Below, piece after piece: positions 1 through 13,990 of a DNA stretch of 64,000 nt. Numbering within the stretch: the stretch's first letter is position 1; each line of letters begins with the position of its first letter. Source of the DNA: Ancylostoma caninum (lineage: Eukaryota > Nematoda > Chromadorea > Rhabditida > Ancylostomatidae); assembly GCA_037903475.1 (NCBI GenBank), contig JBAJFG010000591.1:434001-498000 (forward strand), read 5' to 3'. The notes under the pieces were generated by a model. That model worked only from the letters and a program-made list of their open reading frames with translations. It searched no databases and was not told the origin of the DNA. The position numbers and the translations under genes were made by a program.

Positions 1-61
1 TTAGCTTCTGTTTTGGAAATCGGTCTAAGTTTCTTTTTTTCCACTGAACCACTGTTTTATA

Positions 62-3000
62 GGCTTGTTGCTTGCCGAGAATTTGGCACTCGGGTTAACA
101 AAGCTCGCTTGCCAGGTGTTGGTTCGCTTGATCAAATGGAGCGCCATTATCGTGTTTTAGGTCATCTTTCAATGGTTTATTGTGTAACATTCGATCGAAC
201 AGGCAATTATGTTTTGACGGTACGTTCTCTGTCCCTCTTGATTCCGCACTTTTGTACTTCAGCGGTTGCTGTTACCACATTTACTCACCGGGAAAAGGTA
301 GAATAACCATCTCTTCCACGGCTGTGTCCATAGTCTGCCATTCTTTTTCCTAAACCGCTCAATCTCTCCTTATCGTACAACGTCCTTCCTTTGCATCATA
401 GGTGCGATAGGGGGGAGCCGGAGGTCTGCGAAGTGAAGGGGGTTTGAGGGGTCTGAGGCCTGTCAGAGGTGCCAAAAGTGAAGGGGTCATGGACCCCGAG
501 GTGGGGGAGGGGGTAGCGGCAGCTGTCTTAGCGCTGGCTGTCACAAAAAGGCGACGACAGAGGGGGGGGGGTCATCACATTACAGACGTAGGTATTTATG
601 CAAGCTCAGATATCAGGTACCCCTTCCATCTGCAGCGAAGTGACGGCGGTGGCGCGATGAGTCATCTCCTCGTTGAGGAAAATCTGGCACTAATTTCAAC
701 ATGAAAAAAACACTCAAATTGCTACTATTTCCAAAATGGAGGGTCCGAGGGATATCAGCACTTCATATCCTACCTCCCGGTGCCCAATACCCTAAAATTC
801 ACCCACGGCAACCCTTTCCCTTTTGATCATACTGAAAAGTGCCAAGAAACGGCTATTTTTCCCTTATAACTTCCTTATTTGAAACGTGGACATGTTAGTG
901 AAGGGTACATAGTGACCACTTTTTGTGAAAATACACCTATATCACTCGTCACTTCTTCTGGAAAGCCGTTGTAAGTCGTTCCCGCTAAAGGTGAAGGGTA
1001 CCGGAGTCGGCCTCTTGAGGATGGCTCCTGTTCTCGCTCTGCGCCCTCCTCCCTCATTGCACTGTCTCGCTTTTGACCGGAGCCAATGTACTGCTTTTGG
1101 CTCCATCCCCTCCTGCACAGCGCAGGACAGACTTTTACCCATCATATCATATACGGATCGATAGAGAATTTCTTCTACTTCACTATCATGTCCTGATCGT
1201 CTCATTTGATTTTGTGGTTGAAGAGAAATTTGCGAAAAACCTACCGTTTCTCGCTATTTTCGTCGGTCTCAAAAACCTCAACTTGGTTCCCGTAAGATAT
1301 TCACTAGAGGATTTGCAATTGGTTTCACATTATACAGTTTTTCCTCCTCTTCTTCCCAGGACTGTCCCATTTTTGATTCACTCCCTAATAATACTTTTAT
1401 TAGTCATAGAACTGAAAGTGCCACGAAAAGTATTGCTTTCGAAAAATGCAAACGGTTCCGCAAGTTTTGACTTATTCTATGCAAACAGGGTGCCTTCTTC
1501 ATCTCCTAGGTTTCAGCTATCCAAGGATACCCTTCACCCTACGGAAATTTTCACTCACAGCCGTGTTATTCCTAGTTCCTTCAACCCCTTGCAATCCGTT
1601 CAATTCAGTACTCCAACTCGAATTTCGTAACCTATGAGACATTCGTTCCGGCCGACTCACACCGCACACACATTTATTATAATCCTTCAATAAGTGTTTA
1701 TTAGCATTCCCTAATAATATGTTCCCGTCTAACTTCCTGATGTTGCCTTCTGTTACTTCGTCTTCCCCTCATTTGCATCCTTCTCCTTCTCATTTCCTTC
1801 ATCGTTTCCATCACCCAAAAAATAATTTTATTAATTTTTTTCACCGGGGTTTTGCCCCCGGTCCCCTCCCCTTCGCCTAAATGAAGGGGGTCTGCCGGAC
1901 CCCTGTCCAAAGTGAAGGGGGCGAGAGCCTCGGCTCCGACTATCGCACCTATGCTTTGCATCAGTGCATCTTCGAAAATTTCTAGCTTATTCTTTTCTCC
2001 TTGCACTCTTCGAACTACTCTATTTACCTCGTTTTCTAATCGTTTCTATTGTTGTTCTCGCTGTTTCCTAACGCTTCGTAAACCTCTTTGAATGAATTTA
2101 ATGGGAAATCGTAAAGCTCATTAAAGATGGAAGAGAATAAGCTTCAATACTGTTCCGAATCATTGATAAGGACAGGGAAAATAGGGCTTTTCAGTTTTCT
2201 GTATTCCACGGGTCAAAATTCGCTAAACTTTAGCTTTTTGTCAGTTTAGCTCGATGTTACGCTACCTCTTACTGAAGCCTGCGCTATAACGAATTTTATT
2301 CCGGGTGCGTGGGTAGCGTTAACCAAAAAGTCATTAGGTAGATTTCAATGCGAAAAGCTGTAATTGTTAGGTAACGGTTTTTTTGGAGACAGCAGGGTAT
2401 GATGTAACAGGTTCCTGCAGCTTGTTTTGTTTATCTCATCGTTTTCTTTTCCCCTCAACTTCAATTTGTCTATCACACTTTAGATGCGTCATTTTATTAG
2501 AAATCATTACAGAAATGTCTTATTTTAGGGCGCAGACGATAATTTGGTGAAAGTCTGGGATGTACATCAAGGCTTGCTGCGTTACACTTATCGTGGGCAT
2601 TCTGCAGAAGTCGCAGATGTTACAGTATCCTACTGTAATCAGATGATCGCTTCTGGAAGCGTGGATAAGTCCATACGGTTAGTTTCTTTATCACTATATC
2701 CAGCAATCTGTCCCGTTTTATTACGTCGTTCCAAAATTTACCCTGTGGCGGAGATATTGCGCCTTGAACTGTGGTCTACAATTTTTCCCAAATTACAAAA
2801 AGAGTATCTAGTTTTCCGCGGTTTCTTGCGCTTGAAGTGCGAAACAGGTGTGCGATTCTCTCAGGATTCTTTTTTTCAATATCGAGGTGAAAAATCGTAG
2901 ATTAGCGATATGCACAACATGTCTAAGGGAGGAATTCTCTACCATGCCATTATCATGTTCCTCATTCAGTCACATATTTCTAAGATTGACTAAACCATCG

Positions 3001-6000
3001 TTAGCAGGGATATTAGACTAGTATTCACTGTGAAATAATGAAATAAATTAGACCCTAATTGCTGAGGTTTATTTGATTGTAGAGGATTTGAATTGCTAAC
3101 AAAATTTTCTGTGAACGAAACAAAATCACTCGTTTGGGTTCGAGTTCCAAGCTGATGAGCATCTCATTTGCTTCAAACCTGGAGTATTTTGCCTGAATTG
3201 TATATGAATTTTTCAGAGTCTGGTCTCTATCTACTGGTGAGACGATGCAAGTTTTCCACCTCCACACTGCTGTAGTTGCACGAGTAAAATTTTTACCTTT
3301 TGTCGATCAAACGCGAAGATATCTTGTGTCTTGCGCTCTTGATTGCAAAGTGGTATTCTATCCGTTCGACGAGAACACGAGAGAGTTTGCGCAGAGGTAC
3401 GTTTTTTTGGCACTGGTTCAGGTATGGTGAGGTTTGAAAGCTCGCACATATTTGAGTTTCCAGCGACATCGTGGTATTCGATGAGCGTGAATCACCAGGA
3501 GCACGAATAATCTCTCTATGCCATAGTCCGAGTGGTCAATGGGTGGTTGTTGGCGACACCCACTTCTACTTGCGCGTTTTTCGACTCACACGCGGAGCGG
3601 AAGGGGGTGTTACAAAGTTCACCGATATTTGTGCCCACAGTGTATGTTTCTCTTTTTATCTTCCCCTTTCCGTAACTTTCTTACCCTCTTTTCTATGAAC
3701 TCAGCCAACCACAGTGTGCAGCCCACCCATCTATACCTGTCAGCTTGCTATAGCATGCACGACATCCATGGCGCGAGTGCCGCATATTATGATTGCCTGA
3801 GTCTTTTCTACTCTTGTTCTGTCAGGATCGAGTGGATAGTCTCGAATGGGCCCATGCTGGATGCCAATTTGCCTCTGGAAGTCGTGATGGACTAGCTAAG
3901 GTGTGGAAATTTTCGTGTGGGAAATGGCGGTCTACTTCACTCATCGTACCAGGGTAAGTTGATCAATATGTGTTTAAAAGGTATAGGTTGTGTTCAAGTG
4001 TTTGTTTTTACCATGATAGAATTGCTCCCTCCAACATTTGAAATTACGTTTGCGATGAATTGGTTCTCAGAGATTGGCGTAATTTGGAAGCAGATTCCAA
4101 TATGCCGACGCCATGAAAGGAGTTTCTGACGGAACCGCCATACCTTGGGGCTTCATGGCTTGGCTATGTCTGCCAAAATGATTCGTTTGGCCGGATTGAC
4201 GAGCAGTGATGAGATTTAAAAAATACATCCAGGTGTTCCTAACTCTTTGTCTGCCACACCTTGTCTGCTTTCCAGAGCTTTGCCTCCTAGTAAAGAAGTA
4301 AAGCAGGGTAAAAAGGCGCAATAACGCTGTTTTTTCAACCGCTCACATTACCTAAGATTAAGCCACTCCCATGTTGCATTACAGTGCACATGCTAATTTT
4401 GCCAGATTTTTTTGTCGTGTATCTCATTATCATTAGAGATTCTTCAGTTATTTATTCCTGGAGGGCTTCTTGTTCTCATGTTTGTAGTCATCAAACATGC
4501 CTAGAATTAAATTACTTGCTATTGATATTTTTTCACTGGTTGTTTAGCTTCGAGCCACTGGATGCACATTTCTCTGCAATTGCCTCCAGCGAAAGACCAA
4601 AAAGCAAGTACAGGGTTAGTCTACACCTTTATTTCCCTTTTTACTGGAATGAATTTGCTTTTGAACTCAAAATGAACCCAAAGAGTCCAACATTATGAAG
4701 TTCCCGAATTTCGTAGCCTTGTTGACACCTGTGGTACAGGTGATCGTTCCCACTTTCCAAGAATTATATGTACTAGGAACAGAATCTATCCTTTTCTTCA
4801 GGTCACTATGCTTTGCTGGTCCCTAGATGATAGCATGGTTGTGACTGCTGGTTCAGATTACATCTGTAGGTTCTTATTCTGTTTTTACTCATATTTTCGA
4901 GATTATGTTGTGAAGTAAGATATACGAGTTTTTAGTACGGGTATGGAGCAGAAAAGGCGAAATGTTGAGGAGTTTGCCTGGTCATACTGACGATTCGTTT
5001 GTGTTGAAGGCGCATCCTACTTTTCCTAACGTGATTCTGAGTTGTGGTCATGATGGAGTGATGGTGGTGAGTATGCACGCAAACTATGTCTCACTACGTA
5101 GATTATTCTACTCTTTCGTTATTTCATTTTATAGTTCTGGGATCTCATAAAAGGCGAGAAACTGAAGCGATTCACAAACACCGTTGAGCATCGTGGACAC
5201 TCTGCTCTTTTTGACCTTGATATATCTCGTGATGGCTGTACGGTTGCTGCAGTCGATTCACTCGGTCATCTAACTGTTTATGGTGTTGCTTCGAAACCAA
5301 CACGCCCTGTCCCCAAGCAGCAGTTTTTCAATACGGATTACTCGTGAGCAATTTCTGTTGAAGTTTTTCTGAATCTCTTCACTCTTTTCTATCTTCTTTT
5401 TTTTTGATTTCCTTCACACATTGCTGGTGCTGATTTACTGCATAGTCACTAGGGGCAGCGCTAGCTTGTTGCCAGCTCCTGTGGTTTAAAACTTCCTGCT
5501 GGGATGGGACTTTAGTTGATTTATGGAAAAAATGTGGTGATGATTCCATTCCTTCAAGTTAAAATAATGAAATGATGCAGTAATTCATGTTTCGTTCTAG
5601 GCCGCACAATACCTTTAAGGTTACAGTCATCGTGTTGTAGTTTTGATTCACCACTCTTTTTAGGCCGTTGCTCATGGATGATACGGGTTGGGTACTGGAT
5701 GAAGCCACAGGTGTTGCTCCACATCTACTTCCACCTCCTTTGCTCACTGACCAGGACCTCGTCCCGCTTGCTGATGAGTGGCAAAATGCAGTTCCCGGTA
5801 GAGATCTCATTAGAAAGGTTTGTTGCTTGCCCCAAGCTTGAGTAGTGGAGGGTGTGTCATACTTTCATAGTCACCACCCATCCTCGTCACCGATTTTTTT
5901 ATTTTATAATTTCTCATCGTTACAGTCTGGAACATCCTTCGAGCCGTTTTCATCACCATGGATTGCTCGACTGGTTGTGCCTCCTTTATCGCTCAACGAG

Positions 6001-9000
6001 AGAAATGTTTGGGCTGAGGTATTTCTTCGAATATTGGTTTCGTTCAAAGAAGTGTGACGATTTTGAGAGGTTATTAATGTGTGGAAGCTTTGTAACTTCT
6101 TTTAATGGTGAGCATCCATATTCGTGAAAGTCTGCACATTACCTCCCTTTTCGAACACACCCATATCCTTTCATCACATTTTTAAATTCGAAATTTGTAA
6201 TATTTTGCGGTGGCAAAAATTTGAGTCTTTTCATCTGTATATATATAGAAGTGAAAGTTTGTGTGTTTATGTGTTTGTATGTTTGTGTGTTTGTGTGTGT
6301 GTGTATGTTTGTACGTTTGTATGTTCCGAATAGAAATCGCGCAGCATCAACCGATTCGGACCAAATTTTGCATGTGGACTCTACAGGGGCCGGCGGAGGT
6401 TATAGGCTATCTTGCACCTAGGATTATCGATTGGTTTATCGATCATATCGATTTCATCGATTTTTCGCTATTTTTGCCCAGGGATTCTCGGGAACATGCC
6501 TACTAAGGTTCCTCTATACGCCGAACACGAATATCACAACCGTTTTGTTCCAGATTATCGATTTATTGATTTTATCGATTTTGAGCTATTCTTGCCCACG
6601 GGGTGGTAAAGACATGTCTACGGGGTATCTCAATGCGCTGAACACGAATATGGCAACCATTTTGCATGACATTATCGATTTATCGATTTTATTAATTTTT
6701 CGCTATTCTTGCCCAATAGGCGATGAAGGCATGTCTACTGAGGTACGTCAATACGCTGAATACAGATATGGCAACCATTTTGGGTGGAACAACGATTTAT
6801 TGATTTTTTGTCATTCTTGCCCATGGGCTGGTAAAAACATGTCTACGGGGGTATCTCAGTGCACTGGACACGGATATGACAACGGTTTTGACCGAAATAT
6901 CGATTTATCTGTTTTATTGATTTTTCGGCATTCTTGCACACGGGTCGGTGAAAACATGCCTCCTGGGGTTTTTCGAAAGCTGAGCGTGGATGAGGCAAGC
7001 ATTTTAGAAGAATTTATTTACCAGGCAAGCAACTTAAACCATTTTTTGAGGGAGGAGACGGAATGAAGAAGGGTCACTTAAGCTGATAATCAAATGATGA
7101 ACTGATTATGAAAAGATTTTTTTGGTTCAACAAGTGTTTGGATCAGCTTTAAAAGGCCGGGGGAAATTGAACGCCCGAGCGAAGCCGGGTACACCGTCTA
7201 GTCTTCGCTATTTATTGGTTCCATCGGTTACATGGTTGTTGTAGGAGGCACGAGCGGTTGCTGATCAAGAAAACTGTGAATTTAACATCGAGTCTTCGAA
7301 GGAACCTGAACCAGAGCCGGATCCTATTGAGATCTTTGTTCCATTAACTAGTAGTCAGAGTAAGTCCAGAGCTATTGCTTAATTTGATGTCGGATATTCT
7401 TCAAAATACCTGTAAGGATGTATCTGTACTGATATTTATATGGTATTTAGGAAAGATTGCTGCAAGATATCGAGGCACTGGTCGCGAACCTCCGTTAACA
7501 CGACGAGTTGAAAGATCTTATCGTCGGCAGCGTCCTCCGACTCTGGAAGAGGCTATTGCTGCGCAGGATGCCAGACGTGCAGCTGCTGAGATGGAAAATT
7601 ATCAGAGTGATATGGACGATAGCTACAGGTATTACTCGAAAAAAGATCATGTAATTCTTAGTTATTATCTAACTCCTTTTATAGCAACTCCGAAAGTTCG
7701 TCTGATGATGGTAGCTCCGACTCGGACACGAGCGATTCTGACTTTTCCGTTGGTTCTGATGGTGGACAGCGAGAGGAGAAAGTACAGGTTTATTTTTATT
7801 TCTATTTCTTACACGTCGTATTCCTTTCATCAAAAACGACGGGTTAAAATCCGAGTTCTTTCCATTTTGAGAGTGGTTTGAATTTCGGTCCATGTCGGCG
7901 TCTTTGGAGACATTTCACTTGACCATGTCTGCGTCTTTGGAGACATTTCACTACCAATTTCTTACGTTTCTTCAGAGCTTCTACCTATTCCTTACAGGGA
8001 AATGTTTGGAAAAAGAAACCTTATTCTCAAAAATTAGTTTGCGTTCCCACGTCAAGTTTTTTTTTGCCGATGACTCACCGTAAAGAGACACAAATATATT
8101 GTCTTCGGTGTTATATCATTGGATAATATTTTTACCGTTCAGAAAACAGAAGCTGCTATAACGACTTCATCTGGTAGACGCGTGCAGCGGCCTCAACGAG
8201 CTGATGGAGCGATGCCGGAGGTAGGGCAACGAAGGGAAACACGTCGTCGTGTAAGGATAGCGGTAGGTTGAGGCGACTTAGCTTTTCTGGGGAGTTCTAT
8301 GGAAGCACAGTACATTAGTCTGCTATTAAATTCTTTAAATCATCTAACGCATCTCGGGATGTTTGATTCCATTCTTACTACTCATCTTATATCTCAGTTT
8401 TCTCTTCACATTGAAGCCGAATATCATCCATTTTGAGGTTCTTCCAGGACGATGACTCCTCCGCTGCAGAGATGAGATCACCAGACACTGGCGATGACGA
8501 TATAGACGTGCCAGGTCCTTCAACTTCTGATGTAGCTCAAGTCAAAAAACCACCACGTCCACGCCAAAAGAAAGGTAGCTCTACATTGGATACTGGAGTT
8601 AGCACAACATTTTGAGAAATAACTCTTTTCAGAAAGTTTCCTCGACTCATTTCCGGAATGGATGCGTATGACGGAACCACGCCGATTTCCCTATATTGCA
8701 CAGCTAGGGGACCATGTGGTCTACTTTCGGCAAGGCCATGAGTCGTACTTGGAGAGGGTCGAGGCGTTGAATTTGTATCCGATAAGTTCAAAGATGAGAC
8801 CCAGGTGAGCACTGAGTCTATTGTGTGCCCATCCCACTCCCAACTTCTTCAACGAAGATCGAAATATGCAGGCCCTCGCTTGGCGCGGAAGAATTTGGGA
8901 TTGTAGACGATGTACGGTATGTGCGAAAACCTTATCGCCTTACGGTAGTAAGGTTAGCTCAAACAGATGGAGATGGTCAACGAACTGGTGCATCTTGGAC

Positions 9001-12000
9001 TGTCAAGTATGTCCTAATTATGTTTTTTTTTGTTATGGATAGAGCAGTTGGGTTTTATTTGTAATAGTGATTGTTCTAGATTCCACGATCTTGCAAATGT
9101 GCCGGATTTCATTATACTGAAACAACACTATGATGCATCTGTGGCACAAAATGTCCAAGAAGGCGATAGGATTGAAGCTATACTCGATGGTCAATGGTGG
9201 ACGGGGACAGTGAATAGGAAAGAACCAAAGTCTGAAGAATTTCCGAGGTGCGGTGATCTGCTACGGAGTATTGGCGTTTTAGAATGAAAGGGCATCTAAT
9301 TACTAGTTTTTCTTGGAGACACAGTCGATCTTTGCTCAAATATATAGTATAAAAATTATTAGTTCCCTTTTTTTTCTGGAAAATCATAACAAAAATTTGA
9401 TCTAGGATCCTAACCAAATAAACCGATTTAAAACGAAACGGAGCCTTCTCTGATGTATGTTTAGCCGAGATGTTTCAGTTCGCTCTGGTTTTGTCTTCGC
9501 ATCCTTTGGGATTCCGGTGAAGAAGACATCATGAGCCCGTGGGACTGTCAGCCAAGGTCAGGGTCGAGGAAATCAGGTGGATGGTTTGGAAATATCATTA
9601 CTGCGTCCATTGTAATACAACTACACCGTGTATAGGAGATGAAGCTACGGAGGCAGATCAACGCACATTTGCATTCATAGAGGCAGATAACGACTGGCCT
9701 GAATCGAATTTTCATGGTGCAGCTGAAGCTAAGGAGGTTCGTCTTCCTCATTTTAAAGGAAGTCAAGCTTTTTCTGCTCTCCCTGCTACTGATTTCATGT
9801 CATAAATATCTTGTTCAGTCGAAGGTGCTCCTCATTTGCAACCGTATTGACTGCAAATCTCCTCCACACAGCTGTTAGCGGGGCTACATTTTCATAAGAT
9901 CTTGACACACGGGTTCATGATGGGCAATCATTGCCAGCTATCGTCCATTCTGAAATACACCTTTCAACGATAGCGAAAACATTTCTGGAAATAACTTTCC
10001 TAATGCTATATCATTGTAACTAGAATCAAAGTCGGCAATCCACGTTTCTTCTCACTGTCCTCTTTGCTTTATCCTTTGTTCTGTTCATTTTCGTTATTCT
10101 CGAATTTGTGCATCCATTACGCATTTTCTTTTCAGCTATGCTGCGCCCGAATGTTTGATGCCGTTTCAAAGTTGAGTGTACGTGATACAGTGGAGCCCTT
10201 CGCTTATCCAGTTAGTCTCGAGGCATTTCCTCATTATGCTGCCAATATCGACTATCCCATCGATCTCGATACAATTGCCAATAGAATACGGAATGGCTTT
10301 TATAGGTATTACTCTTTTCTCGTTGCAAACATTTGAGGTTTGTCATTCTGATGTTGCAATTTTGACACTTTTCTTTTGCAGAAGGTTGACAGCGCTTCAC
10401 CAAGATGTTCGCCAACTGGCTGTTGCTGCAGAACAGTTCAACGAGCCTGCTAGTGCTATCGTCCGCAATTCTCGCATTGTTGTGGAGGCTTTAATTCGTT
10501 TTTCTCGGTAGGGCTCAACGGCGTTTCCGCTCAGTTTCTTTCTATTTCCTATTTTCCTTCTTTTATATTCTTATCCATGATTTAACGCAGTTAAACGTTC
10601 TTACAGCGATCCGCTCCTAGATGATATTGTCAACTTGTACGATAGTTTGTTTGATCTTCCATCAGACCAGATTGTGGAGTACTGTAGGAGACAGATGCCC
10701 AAGCTTTGTGAGTTTTTTTTTTTCGGCACTCATCGGTGCTTTTTTTTTTCGAGGTTTTTCACCACTGTATTGTCAACGCAGTCTTTGAACCAATTTTTCA
10801 CAGAAAGCCTTTTCACAGCACATAAAAACTCAATAGTAAACAGAAAAAAAAACCGGCTTTAATGCGGAGTTTTTCACAGATTGTTCTTCCACATGCTGAG
10901 CAGCCTCAATTTTCCGTTAAAATTTCCACGTTCGCTTTTTGGCGCAGCATTCTCTGCGCTTAACCTTTGGTCTCGTTCTAGCACTGGATGACGAAATACT
11001 GAAACAGCTGGCTGAAAGCAATCCAAGTGAGGCCCCTGTGGAGCCTGGTTGGAAGACAGACTGTCGGACGATACTGCGTTCGGTCATGGATGACCCATGT
11101 GCGTCACATTTTCTTGAAGCGAATGCTGCAACGAATGAGGTTTTTTTTTTCTTTTCTTCATTTTATTCTGAAAATGTTCAAATATTCATTCCAATTTTTT
11201 TCATAGGATGTGGCATTGGCATTGCACCAAACATGTGATCTGACATCTCTGATGGATGCTCTTGAACGTGGGGACATTGACCAGCCAGCTACCTTGCTTC
11301 GTGATGTTGAGAAGATGGTACACGCCTGTAAGACCAGCATCGATGACAAGCGCTCGCCGGTTCGTTCGTTGTATTTGCCAGCTGGTGATGTGTACCTCAA
11401 AGTTTTCTGTTGTGCTTCATTGTTTCGGTACTGTTTTCTCTATATAAACTGACTATTTGCGTGCAGTGTCTGTCAGCTGCTTTTTAAACGATGGAAGCGG
11501 TACTATTACCTTACTAATAGTACTAACATAGTATTCCGATGTTCTTGCTTTTCCTTGCCCTACATTTAGGTGCACCTTTTTTTAGCGTCACACTGTTATA
11601 CAGTTCCAACGTTCAGGTCTACCGAGACAGTCTAGCACTTGGTAGTTTATTCGCGGAGCGAATGAAAGGAGTAATAAGCCAATACGAGCGGATCTGGAAG
11701 AGCCTGATTGATCCGGCTGGAAGAAGTTTGAGAAAGCGAAGTCGCAGAGAGCGTACGCAATCAAAGTACAACACGCGGAGGTGGGTATGCTTCAATTATT
11801 TAGCTTAACTTTCGAAAAGGACTTTTTCCTAGAATGCTTGTAATGCATATGATGCTCTTTTTCAAACATCTTCTCGAATTTGATGGTTTTAGTCACGATC
11901 GGAACAGCAGTTCGAACTTCGATCCTCAACAACCCTCCACATCACATTCTGGTCGTTCCTCCGGGTATTACCGAGATTTAGTCAACGGACGATTGTCCTC

Positions 12001-13361
12001 CGATAATTTCACTCGGCGAAGCAGCACTAGACAACACCCTCTCGACACATCTTCTATCACACATTCATTGCGATCTCGATCAGGTACTTTGTCGCATCAG
12101 TCGCCTTTTTTTAAAATAAAATCTACTGTGCCTCTGGAAGAGCGTTTTCAGGTGCTGTGGTTGATTTGCCGTTCTCCGCAGCGCATATGCAAGACAACAC
12201 ATCTGGAGTCAGCGACGACAGTGCGCCCTCTATCTCTAGTCGAGGAACTCCCATTTGTACGAGGACTTCTACGAGAAAGAGGCAGATTGCAAGAGAAGTT
12301 CGCTTTCGCGACAAAGAACGTGTATTCACCATATTTTTGCTAACTTGCACCACTTCATTCAGCTGTCGGGCGATTCCACCAACTCTCCAGCTAGAAGTGC
12401 AGCTCCGTTCTCGTCCCCACCTTCATCGGTTCCTCGAAGTGATGACGAACGGCATGATGAGTCGTTACCCGATGAAAATGAGGATGACAGTTCACAGGTC
12501 CTTCTTTTAGATCTGTTTTTTGTATGTCCATTCAAAAGTGGCGAAGTCAGCCGCTAATGTCAACAAAAAAGCTGCACCAAGGGTCTTTTGTCGGAGAAAG
12601 TTCAGCATTCCTTTTGAGTTTCATGCAATTGTTAATTGAATTTTTTTAAGGATGACGAAGAGGAGGAGGAAGAAGAACCTGTGCGTAGTTCTCGTACTAG
12701 GGCAAAGAGAAGAGTACGTCTAAGTAGTGAAGGTATGTATTACACTTCCGGTAGAATCGATTAAAATCTGAAATTTTGTGTAATATATAATACATGAAAA
12801 GGGTAAGGTGGTCAGTTCTTACCAGTTCCTTCTGCTTTGCACCACGCATTAGATTTGAATTCAGGATTGTTGAGGTATTTCAATGCTCGTCTCTCCTAAG
12901 CAATGGTTTGCTGCTGTTCCACTCCTCGAGGAGTATGACAGCGTCTATGGGGGTTTTGGGTGAAGGAAGTAGGAGAGGATTACCATACCCAGTAAAATAA
13001 TACAGAGCTTATTCTTGTTTGATCCGTTCTTGTTTCAATGAACAGGCTTTCACTTAGCTGTTGGAGTTCTGTGGCAAAGTTTTTTTTTAAATTTCTATTT
13101 TTAGAGTCGGAAACAGTAGCTTGTTCTCAACCTAACAATAGAACTGCTAATGGGCGATATTCAACACGGTCAGGAAATGTAAGTAAGCGAAGGCGAATCG
13201 AAAGCGAAAGCGAACAAGAGGCATCACCTCGTCGTAATCGCAGCTCGCGGCGAAATGTGACGGCCATCAGCTACGCGGAAAGCGACGAAGACTCGGCGCC
13301 AGATTTTCCGGAAGTGAGCTCACGTGGACGTGTCAGAAAGCCGCGTCGTGTGCAATATTAA
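62..13361 (+). CDS. BRWD/PHIP-like: BRWD/PHIP-family WD40-bromodomain protein (5' end outside window)
   Basis: Chromatin reader of the BRWD1-3/PHIP family, nuclear; in animals PHIP is a CUL4-DDB1 substrate receptor and binds H3K4-methylated chromatin. About 31 exons encode roughly 1,490 visible residues; human PHIP is about 1,820, so the N-terminus lies upstream. Exons at 62-221, 2529-2680, 3219-3398, 3465-3642, 3828-3951, 4803-4867, 4938-5066 and 5136-5343 carry WD repeats (MERHYRVLGH, GADDNLVKVWD, SGSVDKSIR, SGSRDGLAKVW, GHDGVMV). After acidic and serine-rich linkers, 8633-9537 holds the family's Tudor-like region (GDHVVYFRQGHESYLE, LDGQWWTGTV, MSPWD). Bromodomain 1 is at 10136-10510 (NIDYPIDLDTIANRI, FNEPAS). 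A diverged bromodomain 2 is at 10980-11780, then a basic and acidic tail ending in TAA at 13361. Intron 1 is 2.3 kb and another intron carries a tandem array. Family assignment is firm; individual small exons in the tail are less certain. Confidence 0.93.
222..2528 (+). other. Large intron of the BRWD/PHIP gene
   Basis: A 2.3-kb intron between the exon ending TGNYVLT and the exon starting GADDNLVK, bounded by gt at 222 and TTTTAG before 2529. It contains G-rich stretches sharing the motif AGTGAAGGGG near 430-510 and again near 1880-1925, suggesting a degraded dispersed repeat. I see no credible internal gene; the open frames lack conserved features. Confidence 0.7.
6253..6325. repeat. TG-rich microsatellite
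   Basis: Imperfect run of GTGT/GTTT/TATG units inside a BRWD intron. The long reading frames across it are an artefact of the simple sequence. Confidence 0.85.
6424..6990. repeat. Tandem array, about 5 units of roughly 115-120 bp, in a BRWD intron
   Basis: Each unit has an ATCGAT-rich start (TTATCGATTT), then a stretch like TTCGCTATTCTTGCCCA, then ACATGTCTAC and a CTGAACACGAATATGGCAACC-like end. Units start near 6424, 6551, 6666, 6786 and 6891. They are diverged. The array lies in the intron between the exons ending NERNVWAE and starting EARAVADQEN, and the overlapping 211-residue frame is a repeat artefact. Confidence 0.75.
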
Positions 13362-13990
13362 TACGGACTTTAGCAATTACTCATTGAATATATGTACTTG
13401 TTTTATGTCGCTTTCGTTTTTTCTCGTACCTGTTCCAGAATTGTTTGCGCCGAGTTGAAAAGTTGTCTCTTCTTCCTCATGAACACTTTGAATGCTTGGT
13501 TTCAAAAATTTCATTAGCTTGTGAAGCTTCAGTGAAATTTATTCCCAATTCTAATATGTAGCTCTGTGGATCTTCTGGAGGTGCTGGTACTTCACACACT
13601 CGCCGTACTTTTTAGGTTTTATCCCCCTTAACCTCTATTTTTCGCCATCGTTGTCCTACCATGTATTTGTCATCGGTTTGAAATGGTGTGTTTTTCCTGA
13701 TATCAACCGGATCTTTCAAACAAAGCGACTTTTTAGCAAATACTCAGGTGTTACTGTGGTGGTTTCCTCTTTGAAATGCTCTCTTGATTGTTCCTAAACA
13801 ATGTACGCATAAGTTAGCGTATGTCACAGTGTGATATATCAATATTTGAGTGTAATAAATTATGATTTTTGCAACTATAGTTTTCTACCTCCATTCGGTG
13901 TTTCCCAAATTATAGTGCGAGATTTTGGCGTCGTCCATTTCTTCAAATTCTCAGCATAACCTCTCGATTGAGTGAACACCACGGATTGTG
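13362..13990. other. BRWD 3' UTR and intergenic stretch
   Basis: No coding region recognised. An AATAAA polyadenylation hexamer sits at 13854-13859, about 490 bp after the BRWD stop codon, and is the best visible candidate for the transcript end. Confidence 0.55.

Noticed and set aside
444..704. Open frame of 86 residues in BRWD intron 1
   Set aside because: Low-complexity glycine/arginine composition over G-rich repeat, no conserved motif, bounded by intron.
1073..1630. 185-residue plus-strand open frame in BRWD intron 1
   Set aside because: No domain, composition typical of AT-rich noncoding DNA, wholly inside a well-supported intron.
6431..7066. 211-residue open frame in a BRWD intron
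   Set aside because: It is a translation of the 115-120-bp tandem array; protein-level repeats follow DNA period.
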